Under the pieces are notes generated by a model. It was not told where the DNA came from. It saw only the letters and a program-made list of their open reading frames with translations, and did no database searches. From Bacillota bacterium (GTDB lineage Bacteria > Bacillota > Proteinivoracia > UBA4975 > VEMY01), in assembly GCA_009711825.1 (NCBI GenBank), contig VEMY01000027.1, forward strand, positions 1 through 36,189: 36,189 bases of DNA. Reading direction: 5' to 3'. Positions 22,514-30,909 of the stretch are shown piece after piece. Positions within the stretch are counted from its first letter, which is position 1; every line of letters starts with the position of its first letter. The position numbers were made by a program, and so were the translations under genes.

Positions 22514-24663
22514 CCGATGCCGAGAAGATGATTTTGGAACATGTTGCTGGCGAACTGAAAATCCGTTACAAACAGGTGGCGGATACGATTAAACTGTTGG
22601 ACGACGGGAACACCGTGCCCTTCATTGCCCGCTACCGGAAGGAAGTAACCGGCGGTCTCGATGAGGAGCAGATTTTTGCGCTTCAGCAGCAGGTGACGTA
22701 TCAGCGCAATCTTGTCCAGCGCAAAGAAGAAGTCCTGCGCAGCATTGAGGAGCAGGGCAAACTTACCCCCGAGCTGGAGCAGCAGATCCGCGCCAGCACC
22801 AAACTTCAGCAGGTGGAGGACCTCTACCGCCCCTACAAGCCCAAGCGCAATACCCGGGGTAGCAAAGCCCGGGACGCAGGCTTAGAGCCCCTGGCCCAGA
22901 CCCTGGTGCAGGGAGAATTGGAACCGCTGGTGGAGGCCGAGAAATACATAAACGAGCAGGTGCCCGATGTGGAGGCGGCCCTCCAGGGCGCAAGGGACAT
23001 CATTGCCGAAGAGTTTGCCGACGCTGCCCATAACCGGGTGCTGGCCCGGCGCCGCACCTGGGACAAAGGAGTGTTGGTGGTAAAGGCCAGCGATGCCAAG
23101 GCCGAATCCCCTTACGAAATGTACTATGACTTCAGTGAGCCGGTAGCCAAACTGCCGCCTCACCGGGTGCTGGCCATCAACCGGGGCGAAAAGGAAGAAT
23201 TCCTCAAGGTATCTTTGGATTTCGAGTCCCAGTATTTGCTGCAGGAATTGTGGCGCAAGAACTACTCGCCCCAGCGGGAGGACGCCACGGACCAGGTGCG
23301 TCAGGCCATGGAGGACGGCTACCAGCGCCTGCTGGCACCAGCGGTGGAACGGGATATTCGCCGGGAGCTCACTGATAACGCCCATCAGTCGGCGTATAAA
23401 CTTTTCTCCACCAACCTCACCTCACTCTTGCTCCAGCCCCCTACCCGGGGCAAAACCGTGCTGGGCGTCGACCCTGCCTACCGGACCGGCTGCAAACTGG
23501 CGGTGGTTGACGCCACCGGCAAGTTGCTGGAGGTGGCGGTTATTTACCCAACGCCGCCTAAAAACCAGGTGGAGCAGTCCAAGAGGAAGATCAAGGAGTT
23601 TATTGATAAGTACGGCATCGAAGTAATTGCCATCGGTAACGGCACCGCCAGCCGCGAAACCACCGAGTTGATTGGCGAGCTGACCCAGGAAGTAGAGGGT
23701 GTCGGCTACACTGTTGTTGACGAATCCGGGGCTTCGGTGTATTCAGCTGCCCCCCTGGCCAAGGAAGAGTTTCCCGAACTGGATGTTTCTGAGCGGAGTG
23801 CCGTTTCCATTGCCCGCCGTCTCCAAGACCCCCTGGCGGAACTGGTTAAGGTTCCGCCTCAGGCGATTGGTGTCGGTCAGTATCAGCATGATGTTGACCA
23901 AAAGCAATTGGGGCAGCTGCTGGGCGAGGTGGTGGAGACCTGTGTTAACCGGGTTGGCGCGGACCTAAATACCGCCTCGGCGCCGCTTCTCTCATATATC
24001 GCCGGCATCAAGCCAGCGGTTGCCAAGGCGATTGTCGCCTGGCGCCAGGAAGAGGGAAGCTTCACCAGCCGCAATCAGCTTAAGAAGGTGCCGCGGCTGG
24101 GGGATGCGACCTTCCAGCAGTGCGCCGGTTTCCTGCGCATCCGGGAAGGTGAAAACCCCTTGGATGCCACATCAGTTCACCCTGAATCCTATGATGTGGC
24201 CGAGAAGCTTCTGGGCCTCTGTGGATATAGCACCGACGAGCTTGCCCAGCGGGGTGGAATTCCCGAGCTCAGTAGCAAGCTGCCGGCCGGGGTTCAGGAA
24301 CTGGCCCAGAAGTTGGGCGTCGGCGAGCCGACGCTCAAAGATATCATTCAGGCCCTGGAAAAGCCGGCCTTAGACCCCCGGGACAAACTGCCGGCGCCCC
24401 TCTTCCGGGAAGGCGTACTCACTTTGGAAGACCTCAAAGAAGGGATGATTCTCCAGGGCACAGTGCGCAATGTTGTGGACTTCGGCGCCTTTGTCGACAT
24501 CGGCGTCAAAGAAGCAGGACTGGTGCATGTCTCCGAACTGGCTGACAAATTTGTCAAACATCCCTTGGAAGTAGTGAAAGTAGGCGAAAACATCAGTGTG
24601 CGGGTCATCGGCGTCGACACCCGCCGCCGTCGCATCGCCCTCTCCTGCAAAGCCGTCCACTAA
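22510..24663 (+). CDS. tex: Tex-family RNA-binding protein (S1 domain)
   Basis: A 717-residue cytoplasmic nucleic-acid-binding protein of the Tex/YdcI family. Order: N-terminal helical Tex_N region (TVPFIARYRKEVTGGLDEEQI), the YqgF-like RNase-H fold (GVDPAYRTGCKLAVVD, IAIGNGTASRETTELI), helix-hairpin-helix motifs (YIAGIKPAVAKAIVAWRQEEG, KKVPRLGDATFQQCAGFLRI), and the C-terminal S1 domain (GTVRNVVDFGAFVDIGVKEAGLVHVSEL). Length is normal and the frame is uninterrupted. It is the last gene of the operon, overlapping DUF362 by 4 bases. Tex affects transcription and stress survival; a link to the peptidase genes is not evident. Confidence 0.95.
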   Translation: MTDAEKMILEHVAGELKIRYKQVADTIKLLDDGNTVPFIARYRKEVTGGLDEEQIFALQQQVTYQRNLVQRKEEVLRSIEEQGKLTPELEQQIRASTKLQQVEDLYRPYKPKRNTRGSKARDAGLEPLAQTLVQGELEPLVEAEKYINEQVPDVEAALQGARDIIAEEFADAAHNRVLARRRTWDKGVLVVKASDAKAESPYEMYYDFSEPVAKLPPHRVLAINRGEKEEFLKVSLDFESQYLLQELWRKNYSPQREDATDQVRQAMEDGYQRLLAPAVERDIRRELTDNAHQSAYKLFSTNLTSLLLQPPTRGKTVLGVDPAYRTGCKLAVVDATGKLLEVAVIYPTPPKNQVEQSKRKIKEFIDKYGIEVIAIGNGTASRETTELIGELTQEVEGVGYTVVDESGASVYSAAPLAKEEFPELDVSERSAVSIARRLQDPLAELVKVPPQAIGVGQYQHDVDQKQLGQLLGEVVETCVNRVGADLNTASAPLLSYIAGIKPAVAKAIVAWRQEEGSFTSRNQLKKVPRLGDATFQQCAGFLRIREGENPLDATSVHPESYDVAEKLLGLCGYSTDELAQRGGIPELSSKLPAGVQELAQKLGVGEPTLKDIIQALEKPALDPRDKLPAPLFREGVLTLEDLKEGMILQGTVRNVVDFGAFVDIGVKEAGLVHVSELADKFVKHPLEVVKVGENISVRVIGVDTRRRRIALSCKAVH

Positions 24664-24664
24664 C

Positions 24665-24691
24665 ACAAATTCAGGACGGTTCTCAATTGGC
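24665..24691. repeat. Family-2 palindromic repeat, diverged copy
   Basis: The minus strand reads CCAATTGAGAACCGTCCTGA, matching the better copy at 25668 with weaker arms. It starts one base after the tex stop. A second module with CAACCGTCTCGAG follows at about 24710-24724, so the element may be composite. Confidence 0.6.
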
Positions 24692-24768
24692 GGACGTTTA
24701 CCATCGCCGACAACCGTCTCGAGCCGATTATGACCTGAGAACTGTCTCCCATGCACAGGGAGGAATCT

Positions 24769-25661
24769 ATGATAACTCTACGTGAAGTAACGGCTGAAAC
24801 CATGTGGGAGATTTGCGACCTACAGGTTTCTGAAGACCAGAAGCAGTTTGTCGCCCCTAATGACATTTCCCTGGCCCAGGCCCGTTCAATGATTGTGCCT
24901 GGTACCGGGCAATCTATGCCGATGATACCCCGGTGGGCTTTATGATGCTCTATGACGACCCCCACGCCCAGGAATATTACCTCTGGCGCCTGATGATTGA
25001 CCGGCGTTACCAGGGCAAGGCTATGCCCGGGACGCGATATGGCAGTTGATTGAGTATGTAAAATCCCGTCCCGGTGCCACTGCCCTGGGTACCAGCTGCG
25101 TGCCCAAGCCGGGCGGTCCGGAGCCCGTTTTATCTGGGCCTTGGCTTTGTGGCCACCGGTGAGATGGACGGCGATGAAAAGGTGCTTGAATTGCGCTGGG
25201 CGGAGGCGAAACCCGCGTCCAGCCCAAGAGTGAGGCTTAAGCCTGTGGATGAAGATAACATCCGGGCCATCTGTCGTTTGCAGGCTTCCGATACCCAGCG
25301 TAAAGACGTGCTTGATAATGCTACCTCCCTGGCGGAGAGCTTGTTCTACAGTCATCTGCGGAGCAGGGGAATCTATGTCGGCGAGGAGCCGGTAGGGTTT
25401 TTGATGTGGGAAGACAAGCCCGAAGATGGGAGCTATTTTCTCTGGCGATTGATGGTAGACAAGAATCATCAGAACAAAGGCTATGGCCGGGAGGCGTTAC
25501 TGCAGCTGATTGAGCTGGTAAGAAAGCGTCCCGGCGCCCGGGAACTGAAGACCAGCTTCGTTCCTGGTCCTGAGGGGCCGGAAGGCTTTTACCGCCGGCT
25601 GGGCTTTGTGCCCAGCGAGCAGTGGATTGACGACGAAAGAGTGTACAGCCTGAAGTACTAG
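24769..25661 (+). pseudogene. Tandem GNAT acetyltransferase with three apparent frameshifts
   Basis: Joining frames gives a protein of about 297 residues with two GNAT domains. Domain 1 starts at ATG 24769 (MITLREVTAETMWEI). It loses frame near 24890-24900 (before WYRAIYADDTPVGFMML), again near 25019 (YQGKG expected, one G missing) and near 25127 (before FYLGLGFVATGE). Domain 2 is intact: RLKPVDEDNIRAI, EEPVGFLMW, LMVDKNHQNKGYGREAL (acetyl-CoA loop) and GFYRRLGF. Both halves share YFLWRLM/YYLWRLM, so the gene arose by duplication. Either the gene is decaying or the assembly has indels. Domain 2 might still be made from an internal start. Confidence 0.8.
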
Positions 25662-25667
25662 CTTCGA

Positions 25668-25696
25668 TGCCAATCGAGAACCGTCCTCGATTGGCA
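25668..25696. repeat. Family-2 palindromic repeat, best copy
   Basis: A perfect-armed 29-bp palindrome: TGCCAATCGA at one end, TCGATTGGCA at the other, and GAACCGTCC in the middle. It begins 6 bases after the GNAT stop. It has the same length and a related core to the family-1 repeats. Confidence 0.8.
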
Positions 25697-25729
25697 CGGC
25701 ATCTTAACAAACTGAAAGGAAGTGTGTTT

Positions 25730-26557
25730 ATGAACACTAAGCAAATCATGGATATCGCTCTGGAACTGGCCGGATTGACCGAAGTACCCGAGGATTCCGG
25801 GATCATCTTTGAAGGCGAGAACATCAAGAAGGTTATGATCGGCGTCGACATGGAAGCGGCTGAGATGCTGATTGCCAAGGAACTGGGCGTAGACCTGGTA
25901 ATCACCCACCATCCCGTGGGCGGTTCCCCCCGGGTCAATCTTCACCAGGTAATGAAGGCACAGATCGACCGGATGGTTGCCGCTGGTGTTCCCATCAACA
26001 AGGCCCAGAAGGTTTTGGCCGAGCAAATCGGTAAGATTGAAAGGGCACTGCATGTCAGCAATTACGACCGGGCGGTTTCTGCTGCCAAAGCTTTGGGCAT
26101 GCCGTTTATGGGTATCCACACCCCGACTGATATACTGGCCGAGAATAAAGTTCAGAGCCATCTTGATGAGGCCCTGGCCGACAAGCCCAAGGCGACTGTG
26201 GGCGATGTAATTGAGGCCCTGAATCAGCTGCCTGAGTACCAGCGCACCCAGGCCAAGCCGGTGGCCAGGGTTGGTTCCGACAAAGACTATGCCGGCAAGG
26301 CATTCGTCACCATGGCCGGCGGTACCGGTGGCGGCGCCAAGGTAGCCCAGGCCTACTATGAAGCCGGTGTTGGCACTCTGGTCTGCATGCACATGCCCGA
26401 AGATGTCATCAAAGCCGTCAAAGAACAGAATGTAGGCAACGTGGTCGTGGCCGGACATATGGCCAGTGATTCGGTGGGTATCAACATATTGGTAGACGCC
26501 CTGGAAGCCAAAGGGCTGGAAGTAGTCCGCATGAGCGGCGTCATCGACCCCAAATAG
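25730..26557 (+). CDS. NIF3-like dinuclear-metal protein, paralogue 1
   Basis: A 275-residue protein resembling NIF3/DUF34 proteins (often labelled GTP cyclohydrolase I type 2-like). The metal-site strand is VDLVITHHPVGGSPRVNLHQV, quoted for its core DLVITHHP, and the C-terminal ligand region is VVAGHMASDSVGINIL. The usual NIF3 opening (IMDIALELAGLTEVPEDSGI) differs from YqfO-type proteins, so this is a distinct branch. The start ATG 25730 follows GAAAGGAAG. The biochemical role of NIF3 proteins is unsettled. A close paralogue lies 311 bases downstream. Confidence 0.8.
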   Translation: MNTKQIMDIALELAGLTEVPEDSGIIFEGENIKKVMIGVDMEAAEMLIAKELGVDLVITHHPVGGSPRVNLHQVMKAQIDRMVAAGVPINKAQKVLAEQIGKIERALHVSNYDRAVSAAKALGMPFMGIHTPTDILAENKVQSHLDEALADKPKATVGDVIEALNQLPEYQRTQAKPVARVGSDKDYAGKAFVTMAGGTGGGAKVAQAYYEAGVGTLVCMHMPEDVIKAVKEQNVGNVVVAGHMASDSVGINILVDALEAKGLEVVRMSGVIDPK

Positions 26558-26558
26558 C

Positions 26559-26632
26559 ACCAATGGAGGACGGTTCTCGATTGGCGTCAGTCGCCCGTTC
26601 CCGGGATCGATGCCATCGGGAACCGTTCCTTA
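26559..26632. repeat. Composite palindromic repeat between NIF3 paralogue 1 and the small membrane protein
   Basis: CCAATGGAGGACGGTTCTCGATTGG (26560-26584, here a 25-bp span) is a diverged family-2 copy, two bases after the NIF3 stop. A second hairpin follows: GTTCCCG and CGGGAAC (about 26597-26625), ending in GAACCGTTCCTT. Together they probably terminate the upstream gene. Confidence 0.6.
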
Positions 26633-26656
26633 TTACTTAGGAAAGGAAGACAGCCT

Positions 26657-26827
26657 GTGGAGCAAAAACAAGCACGGGGAAGAGCGTTTCTCAACATGGT
26701 TGGTGGCCTGGTTTTGGCCCTCATTGGGATATTATGGATTTCCGGCCATTGGTCTTTAATGCTGCTTTGGGCGCTGTTTGCCCTGGGAATTGTAGTCTAT
26801 TACGGTTATAGAATTATCACTGCGTAA
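26657..26827 (+). CDS. Small membrane protein, 56 residues, between NIF3 paralogues
   Basis: GTG 26657 follows AGGAAAGGAAG. The peptide starts MEQKQARGRAFLNMVGG and has two hydrophobic segments (about 14-29 LVLALIGILWI and 33-52 LMLLWALFALGIVVYY), giving a hairpin in the membrane. No family is recognised. It ends 41 bases before NIF3 paralogue 2 and may be co-transcribed with it. Confidence 0.6.
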   Translation: MEQKQARGRAFLNMVGGLVLALIGILWISGHWSLMLLWALFALGIVVYYGYRIITA

Positions 26828-26868
26828 AACGGGCAGTTTGAACCCAAATATGCTGTAGGAGTGAGTGG

Positions 26869-27687
26869 ATGAATACCTCAGAAATAATGGATCTGGCCCT
26901 GGAGCTGGCTGGCTTATCGGAGATTCCCGCTGACTCAGGTATCCTCGTGCCGGGCGAGAACATCCGCCGGGTGTTGGCTGGAATTGATATGGAGGCGGCA
27001 GAAATCCTCATGGCCAAAAAACTGGGCTATGATTTGGTGTTGGGCCACCACCCTGCCGCCGGCAGTCCCCGGGTTAATTTGCATCAGGTGATGATCCGGC
27101 AGATCGACCGCATGGTCCAGGCCGGCGTTCCCATCAACAAGGCCCAGAAAGCACTGAAAAAGCAGATGGAAATCGTCGAACGCGGGCTGCATGTGACTAA
27201 TTACGACCGGGCCACATCGGCGGCCAAGGCCCTGAAAATGCCCTACATGAACATCCACACCCCAGCCGACGCCCTTTCTGAGCAGAAGGTTGCAACCCAC
27301 TTGGAGCAGGCGCTGGCCGACAAACCCAAGGCGAAGGTGGGCGATGTTGTAGATGTACTTATGGAGCTGCCTGAGTTCCAGAGTGCCGACACCAAACCAT
27401 CAATCCGCAACGGCGCCAAGGACGACTTCGCTGGCAAGGTGATGGTGGCCATGGCCCGGGGCACCGGCGGGGGCCCTGATGTGGAAAAAGCCTATTTCGA
27501 AGCCGGTATCGGCACAATGGTCGTCATGCATATGAAGGACGACGTCCGGGAAGCCGTGAAAAAGCAAAACATCGGTAATGTAATCGTTGCCGGCCACATG
27601 GCCAGCGACTCGGTTGGCATGAACATCATCCTCGATGCTCTGGAGGCAAGGGGTTTGGAAGTGACCCGCATCAGCGGCATCCGCTAA
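26869..27687 (+). CDS. NIF3-like dinuclear-metal protein, paralogue 2
   Basis: A 272-residue protein closely related along its whole length to the product at 25730. The shared spine includes SGIL/SGII, GENI, GSPRVNLHQV, GVPINKAQK, NYDRA-SAAKAL, HTPAD/HTPTD, GGTGGG/GTGGGP and VAGHMASDSVG. The metal motif reads DLVLGHHP in place of DLVITHHP. ATG 26869 follows GTAGGAGTGAGTGG. Whether the two make a mixed hexamer or serve different substrates is unknown. The frame is intact in a region where neighbours are broken, which argues for selection. Confidence 0.8.
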   Translation: MNTSEIMDLALELAGLSEIPADSGILVPGENIRRVLAGIDMEAAEILMAKKLGYDLVLGHHPAAGSPRVNLHQVMIRQIDRMVQAGVPINKAQKALKKQMEIVERGLHVTNYDRATSAAKALKMPYMNIHTPADALSEQKVATHLEQALADKPKAKVGDVVDVLMELPEFQSADTKPSIRNGAKDDFAGKVMVAMARGTGGGPDVEKAYFEAGIGTMVVMHMKDDVREAVKKQNIGNVIVAGHMASDSVGMNIILDALEARGLEVTRISGIR

Positions 27688-27688
27688 C

Positions 27689-27717
27689 CCGGACACGGGG
27701 ACAGGTCCCTTGTCCGG
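27689..27717. repeat. Family-1 palindromic repeat, copy B (inverted)
   Basis: This is the reverse orientation of copy A with one base difference (CCGGACACGG arm). It begins one base after the stop of NIF3 paralogue 2. Confidence 0.85.
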
Positions 27718-27734
27718 GACAGCCTGGATTTTTA

Positions 27735-27784
27735 TTGACTCGCTTAGTCAACAGTAGTATGATTTAGTTGACTGAGCGAGTCAA
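27735..27784 (+). promoter_or_regulatory. TetR promoter with double dyad operator
   Basis: TTGACTCGCTTAGTCAAC (27735-27752) and GTTGACTGAGCGAGTCAA (27767-27784) are inverted copies with one mismatch. Each is itself a TTGACT-N5-AGTCAA dyad. The first covers a -35 box (TTGACT), 17 bp before TATGAT (27758-27763); the second covers the start-site region. This is a classic arrangement for self-repression by the TetR protein encoded 20 bases downstream. Confidence 0.8.
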
Positions 27785-27804
27785 TTTTCGTATGGAGTGA
27801 GCTT

Positions 27805-28458
27805 ATGACAGACAAATTTTTGCGCCTCGAGGAAGATAAGCGTCAGCGTATAATCACAGCTGCATTGTGGGAATTTGCGCGTCAGGGCTATAAAGATGCC
27901 AAGACCGATAATATAGTTGAAGAAGCAAGTATCTCCAAAGGACTGCTTTTCCATTATTTCGGTACAAAGAAAAAGCTGTTTCTGTTCCTGTTCGATTATG
28001 CTCTGGAAATTTTCGAGGAGCTTGCCGGACAGATAAGCATGCATGAAGATATTTTTGAGCGACTGCGGCAGAACAATGCCCTCAAGCTGGATTATTACCG
28101 TCGGTATCCGGACCTGATGAATTTCGGCGCCAGTGTTTGGATTAAAGGGGCAGCAGAATTACAAGAAGAACTCTTTCCCCGCATGGAGCCAATGAACCGG
28201 AAAATCTATGCGTCGTTATATGAAGGCCTGGATTTATCTAGGTTCCGGGATGATGTGGACCCTAAAGTCGCCATTAATATCATTCTCATGACCATGGAAG
28301 GTCTATCTAACAAAATCATTGCTGACTACCAGAAACAATATCGGGACGTACCAATCGAGGGACTGGAAAGTTCTTTTGCTAAATATATTACAGAATTCGA
28401 GAAACATCTTGAGGTGCTGAAAAAAACCTTGTACAAGGAGGGGAGACAGGGAAACTAG
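27805..28458 (+). CDS. TetR/AcrR-family transcriptional regulator
   Basis: A 217-residue repressor. The N-terminal helix-turn-helix (about 12-58) is clear: KRQRIITAALWEFARQGY, then TDNIVEEASISKGLLFHYFGTKKKLFLFL. The C-terminal ligand-binding part is unspecific. ATG 27805 follows GGAGTGAG. It stands 53 bases before an ABC-type exporter (now broken), the usual arrangement for a drug- or lipid-responsive repressor of an efflux system. The regulator is intact although its likely targets are not. Confidence 0.92.
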   Translation: MTDKFLRLEEDKRQRIITAALWEFARQGYKDAKTDNIVEEASISKGLLFHYFGTKKKLFLFLFDYALEIFEELAGQISMHEDIFERLRQNNALKLDYYRRYPDLMNFGASVWIKGAAELQEELFPRMEPMNRKIYASLYEGLDLSRFRDDVDPKVAINIILMTMEGLSNKIIADYQKQYRDVPIEGLESSFAKYITEFEKHLEVLKKTLYKEGRQGN

Positions 28459-28511
28459 ATTCAACTGGCATTGGGTGCTAGCACATTAAGTGAGAGGGAG
28501 AGGTGAACAGC

Positions 28512-29377
28512 ATGATTTCGGTAGAAAACCTGTCCAAGGTGTATGGCAATGGCAAAGGTGTATTCGACGTCAACTTTACGGTCTCTGAGGGCGAGGTCTT
28601 CGGTTTTTTGGGGCCAAATGGCGCCGGCAAGACTACGACAATCCGTGTTCTGCTGGGGTTTACCACGCCACGAAGGGAAAATGTACAATCAATGGCTTGG
28701 ATTGCCGCACCGAGACGGCCAAGATTCAAAGGACACTTGGTTATGTGCCAGGGGAGATAGCCTTTTTTGACAATATGACTGGCACCCGGTTTCTCAAATT
28801 CATGACATGCGGGGCAGCAAAGACAGAAAGCTTCGGGAGAAGCTAATTGAACAGTTTGAGTTGGAAACCGAGCACAGGATTCGCAAAATGTCCAAAGGCA
28901 TGAAGCAGAAATTGGGTCTGGTGGCTGCCTTTATGCATGACCCGGCTGTTCTAATTCTCGATGAGCCTACAAGCGGCCTCGACCCCTTGATGCGAGTTAA
29001 TTATGGAAGAAAAGGGCCGAGGCAAGACGATCCTCATGTCTTCCCACCTGTTCGACGAGGTTGATCGCACATGTGAGCGGGCGGCGATAATACGAGAAGG
29101 CAGGATTGTTGCCCAAGAGGAAATTGCAGCGCTGAAATCGACCCTGCGCAAATCTTATCTTGTCACTGTGGCTGAGAAGGGCGATATTGATAGAATCAAA
29201 GCCAGCGGCCTCGATTACAAACTTCTCGATGAGCGCCGGGTTGAAATTTTCATCAGTGATGATTACAAGCAGATGCTTTCTACCCTGGCCGCGTGCGACG
29301 TGACTAGTCTAGACGCTTCCGCCCAGTCCCTGGAGCAGATTTTCATCCGCTATTATGGCCAAGAGGAGGCGGTATAA
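28512..29377 (+). pseudogene. ABC-2 type exporter ATPase with three apparent frameshifts
   Basis: Joined frames give a DrrA-like ATPase of about 290 residues. Walker A GPNGAGKTTTIR, a degenerate signature [11 protein letters not shown], Walker [14 protein letters not shown] and H-loop [10 protein letters not shown] are all present. Frame changes occur near 28675 (G-run in AAGGGAAAA), near 28805 (before [10 protein letters not shown]-like text) and near 28997 (before [11 protein letters not shown]). ATG 28512 follows GAGAGGTG. The stop overlaps the permease start (TAATG). Motifs are kept, so the damage is recent or is an assembly error. Confidence 0.85.
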
Positions 29378-30176
29378 TGTCCTGGGCTCTGTTTAAAGCC
29401 AATATCAAAGCCAACCGCACAATCTGGATTATCATGACAGTCATTTTTTTTTTCTACTTTGCAATCATGGTCTCAATGTTTGATCCCGAAGGACTCGAAG
29501 CTTGGGATGATATGCTGGCCATGATGCCGGAAGGGTTCCTGAAAGCTGTTGGCTGGGAGATGATTGGGACCACATTGCTTGCCGTGCTTGGCACCACTAT
29601 GTATGGATTTTTAATCTATTTGTTTCCGATGGTTATTTCAGTGGTGGTTAACCATCGCTTGATGGCTAGCCACATTGATAAAGGCAGTATGACATTTTTG
29701 CTGTCCACACCCAATTCACGGAAAAAATCGCCATTACCCAGGCCTTCTACAGCATGGCGTCGATGACGGTATTTTTCATTCTTGTAGCCATTTTAGGAAC
29801 CTTGATTTCTGAGGCTATGTTCCCGGGCGAGTTAGAAATCGGTAAATTCATCTTGCTAAACTTTTACGCCCTCCTGACTTACTATGCAATCGGCGGCATC
29901 GGTTTCCTGGCCTCCTGCATTGCGACTGAAAGCAAGCATAGCTTGAGTCTTGGCCTCGGCCTACCGGTGGCATTCCTTGTGTTGCAGATGTTGGGCAACA
30001 GTGCCGAACAGGTCAGTTGGCTGGGAAATTTGTCGCTGTTTGCGCTCTTCAATCCAGACAAATTGGTGGAAGGCAGTAATTTCATCTGGTATGCCATGAT
30101 TGCCTTAGTATTGATAGCCACAGTTCTCTACACCAGTGCAATCGCTATCTTCAACAAACGGGATTTGCATGTATAG
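29377..30176 (+). pseudogene. ABC-2 type permease with one apparent frameshift
   Basis: A membrane protein of about 266 residues when joined, with some six hydrophobic segments (for example IWIIMTVIFFFYFAIMV, GFLIYLFPMVISVVV). Frame is lost at about 29720, in CACGGAAAAAATCG. One more G would give SREKIAITQAFYSMASMTV. It is the partner of the upstream ATPase and was probably exported-substrate specific, under the TetR protein. The substrate is unknown. Confidence 0.82.
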
Positions 30177-30215
30177 AATAAAGGGTCAAAAGTGCGGCTC
30201 TTTAGACCGTGTCAG

Positions 30216-30245
30216 AAAAGCCCAGCTGTCAGCTGGGCTTTCTGG
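30216..30245 (+). terminator. Terminator after the ABC exporter genes
   Basis: AAAGCCCAGCT (30217-30227) and AGCTGGGCTTT (30231-30241) form a perfect 11-bp stem with a 3-base loop. The T-run is short. Confidence 0.75.
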
Positions 30246-30315
30246 TGGACTGTGTTACCACAGCAAGAAGTTGAACAGATAGCCCAAGATTTTGGGCCAG
30301 GCAGGAAGGGTCGAT

Positions 30316-30819
30316 ATGGAGCAGGTCCTAGATAAGTTAAGCGGCGGGGATTTGCGCTCGATTGGTCGGGCGAATGAGGTGGTACAGGAAATTATAGACG
30401 CGCCGGAAATGTTCGGAACAGTTTTTGAAGCAATATTTGCTGAAGACCCCGTTTTAAGAATGCGCTGCTCTGATGTAATCGAAAAAGTTTCAGCCGCTCA
30501 CCCCGAGTTGTTACAAGGCTATAAAGATAAGCTTCTCAAAGAGATGCCAGCGGTTCGGCAGAAAGAAGTTCGCTGGCATCTGGCGCAGATGGTTACTTAT
30601 TTGAAACTAGGTAAACAGGAGAAGCTGGCTGTAATGGATACTTTGCTGTCCTGGATTGAAAATGAAGGCAGCAAGATTGTGATTGTGAATTCGCTGCAGA
30701 CGCTGGCGGAATTCGCGAAACAAGATTACCAGTTACGTCCTAGGGTGGTTGAGATTATTAAGCTAGCTGCTGAAACAAGCAGCCCGGCAATTGTGTCCAG
30801 GGGGGAACAAGCTGCTTAA
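30316..30819 (+). CDS. HEAT-repeat-like protein, C-terminus probably frameshifted
   Basis: A 167-residue all-helical protein with HEAT/ARM-like repeats: VFEAIFAEDPVLRMRCSDVIEKV, WHLAQMVTYLKL, SKIVIVNSLQTLAEFA, RPRVVEIIKLAAETSSPAI. Such proteins act as scaffolds; the partner is unknown. ATG 30316 follows AGGAAGGG. The last codons read SRGEQAA, but without one G of the six-G run at 30800-30805 the end would be SRGNKLLKELKV, a more typical HEAT ending, with a stop at 30833-30835. Confidence 0.65.
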   Translation: MEQVLDKLSGGDLRSIGRANEVVQEIIDAPEMFGTVFEAIFAEDPVLRMRCSDVIEKVSAAHPELLQGYKDKLLKEMPAVRQKEVRWHLAQMVTYLKLGKQEKLAVMDTLLSWIENEGSKIVIVNSLQTLAEFAKQDYQLRPRVVEIIKLAAETSSPAIVSRGEQAA

Positions 30820-30861
30820 GGAGTTGAAGGTATAGAGGCAATTTCCTTAGAGAATACCGCA

Positions 30862-30906
30862 AAACAGAAAGGGGCAGGGGACGAATCCCCTGCTCCTTTT
30901 CTGTTG
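30862..30906. terminator. Strong hairpin terminator
   Basis: ACAGAAAGGGGCAGGGG pairs with CCCCTGCTCCTTTTCTGT around ACGAAT, giving a long, nearly perfect stem that could work in both directions. Confidence 0.75.
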
Positions 30907-30909
30907 TGC

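Noticed and set aside
24665-27717. CRISPR array made of the 29-bp repeats
   Set aside because: Copies are few, hundreds of bases apart, differ in sequence and orientation, and lie between genes; no cas genes are present.
28675-29003. Programmed frameshifting in the ABC ATPase
   Set aside because: Three separate shifts without a common slippery site or downstream structure fit decay or sequencing indels better.
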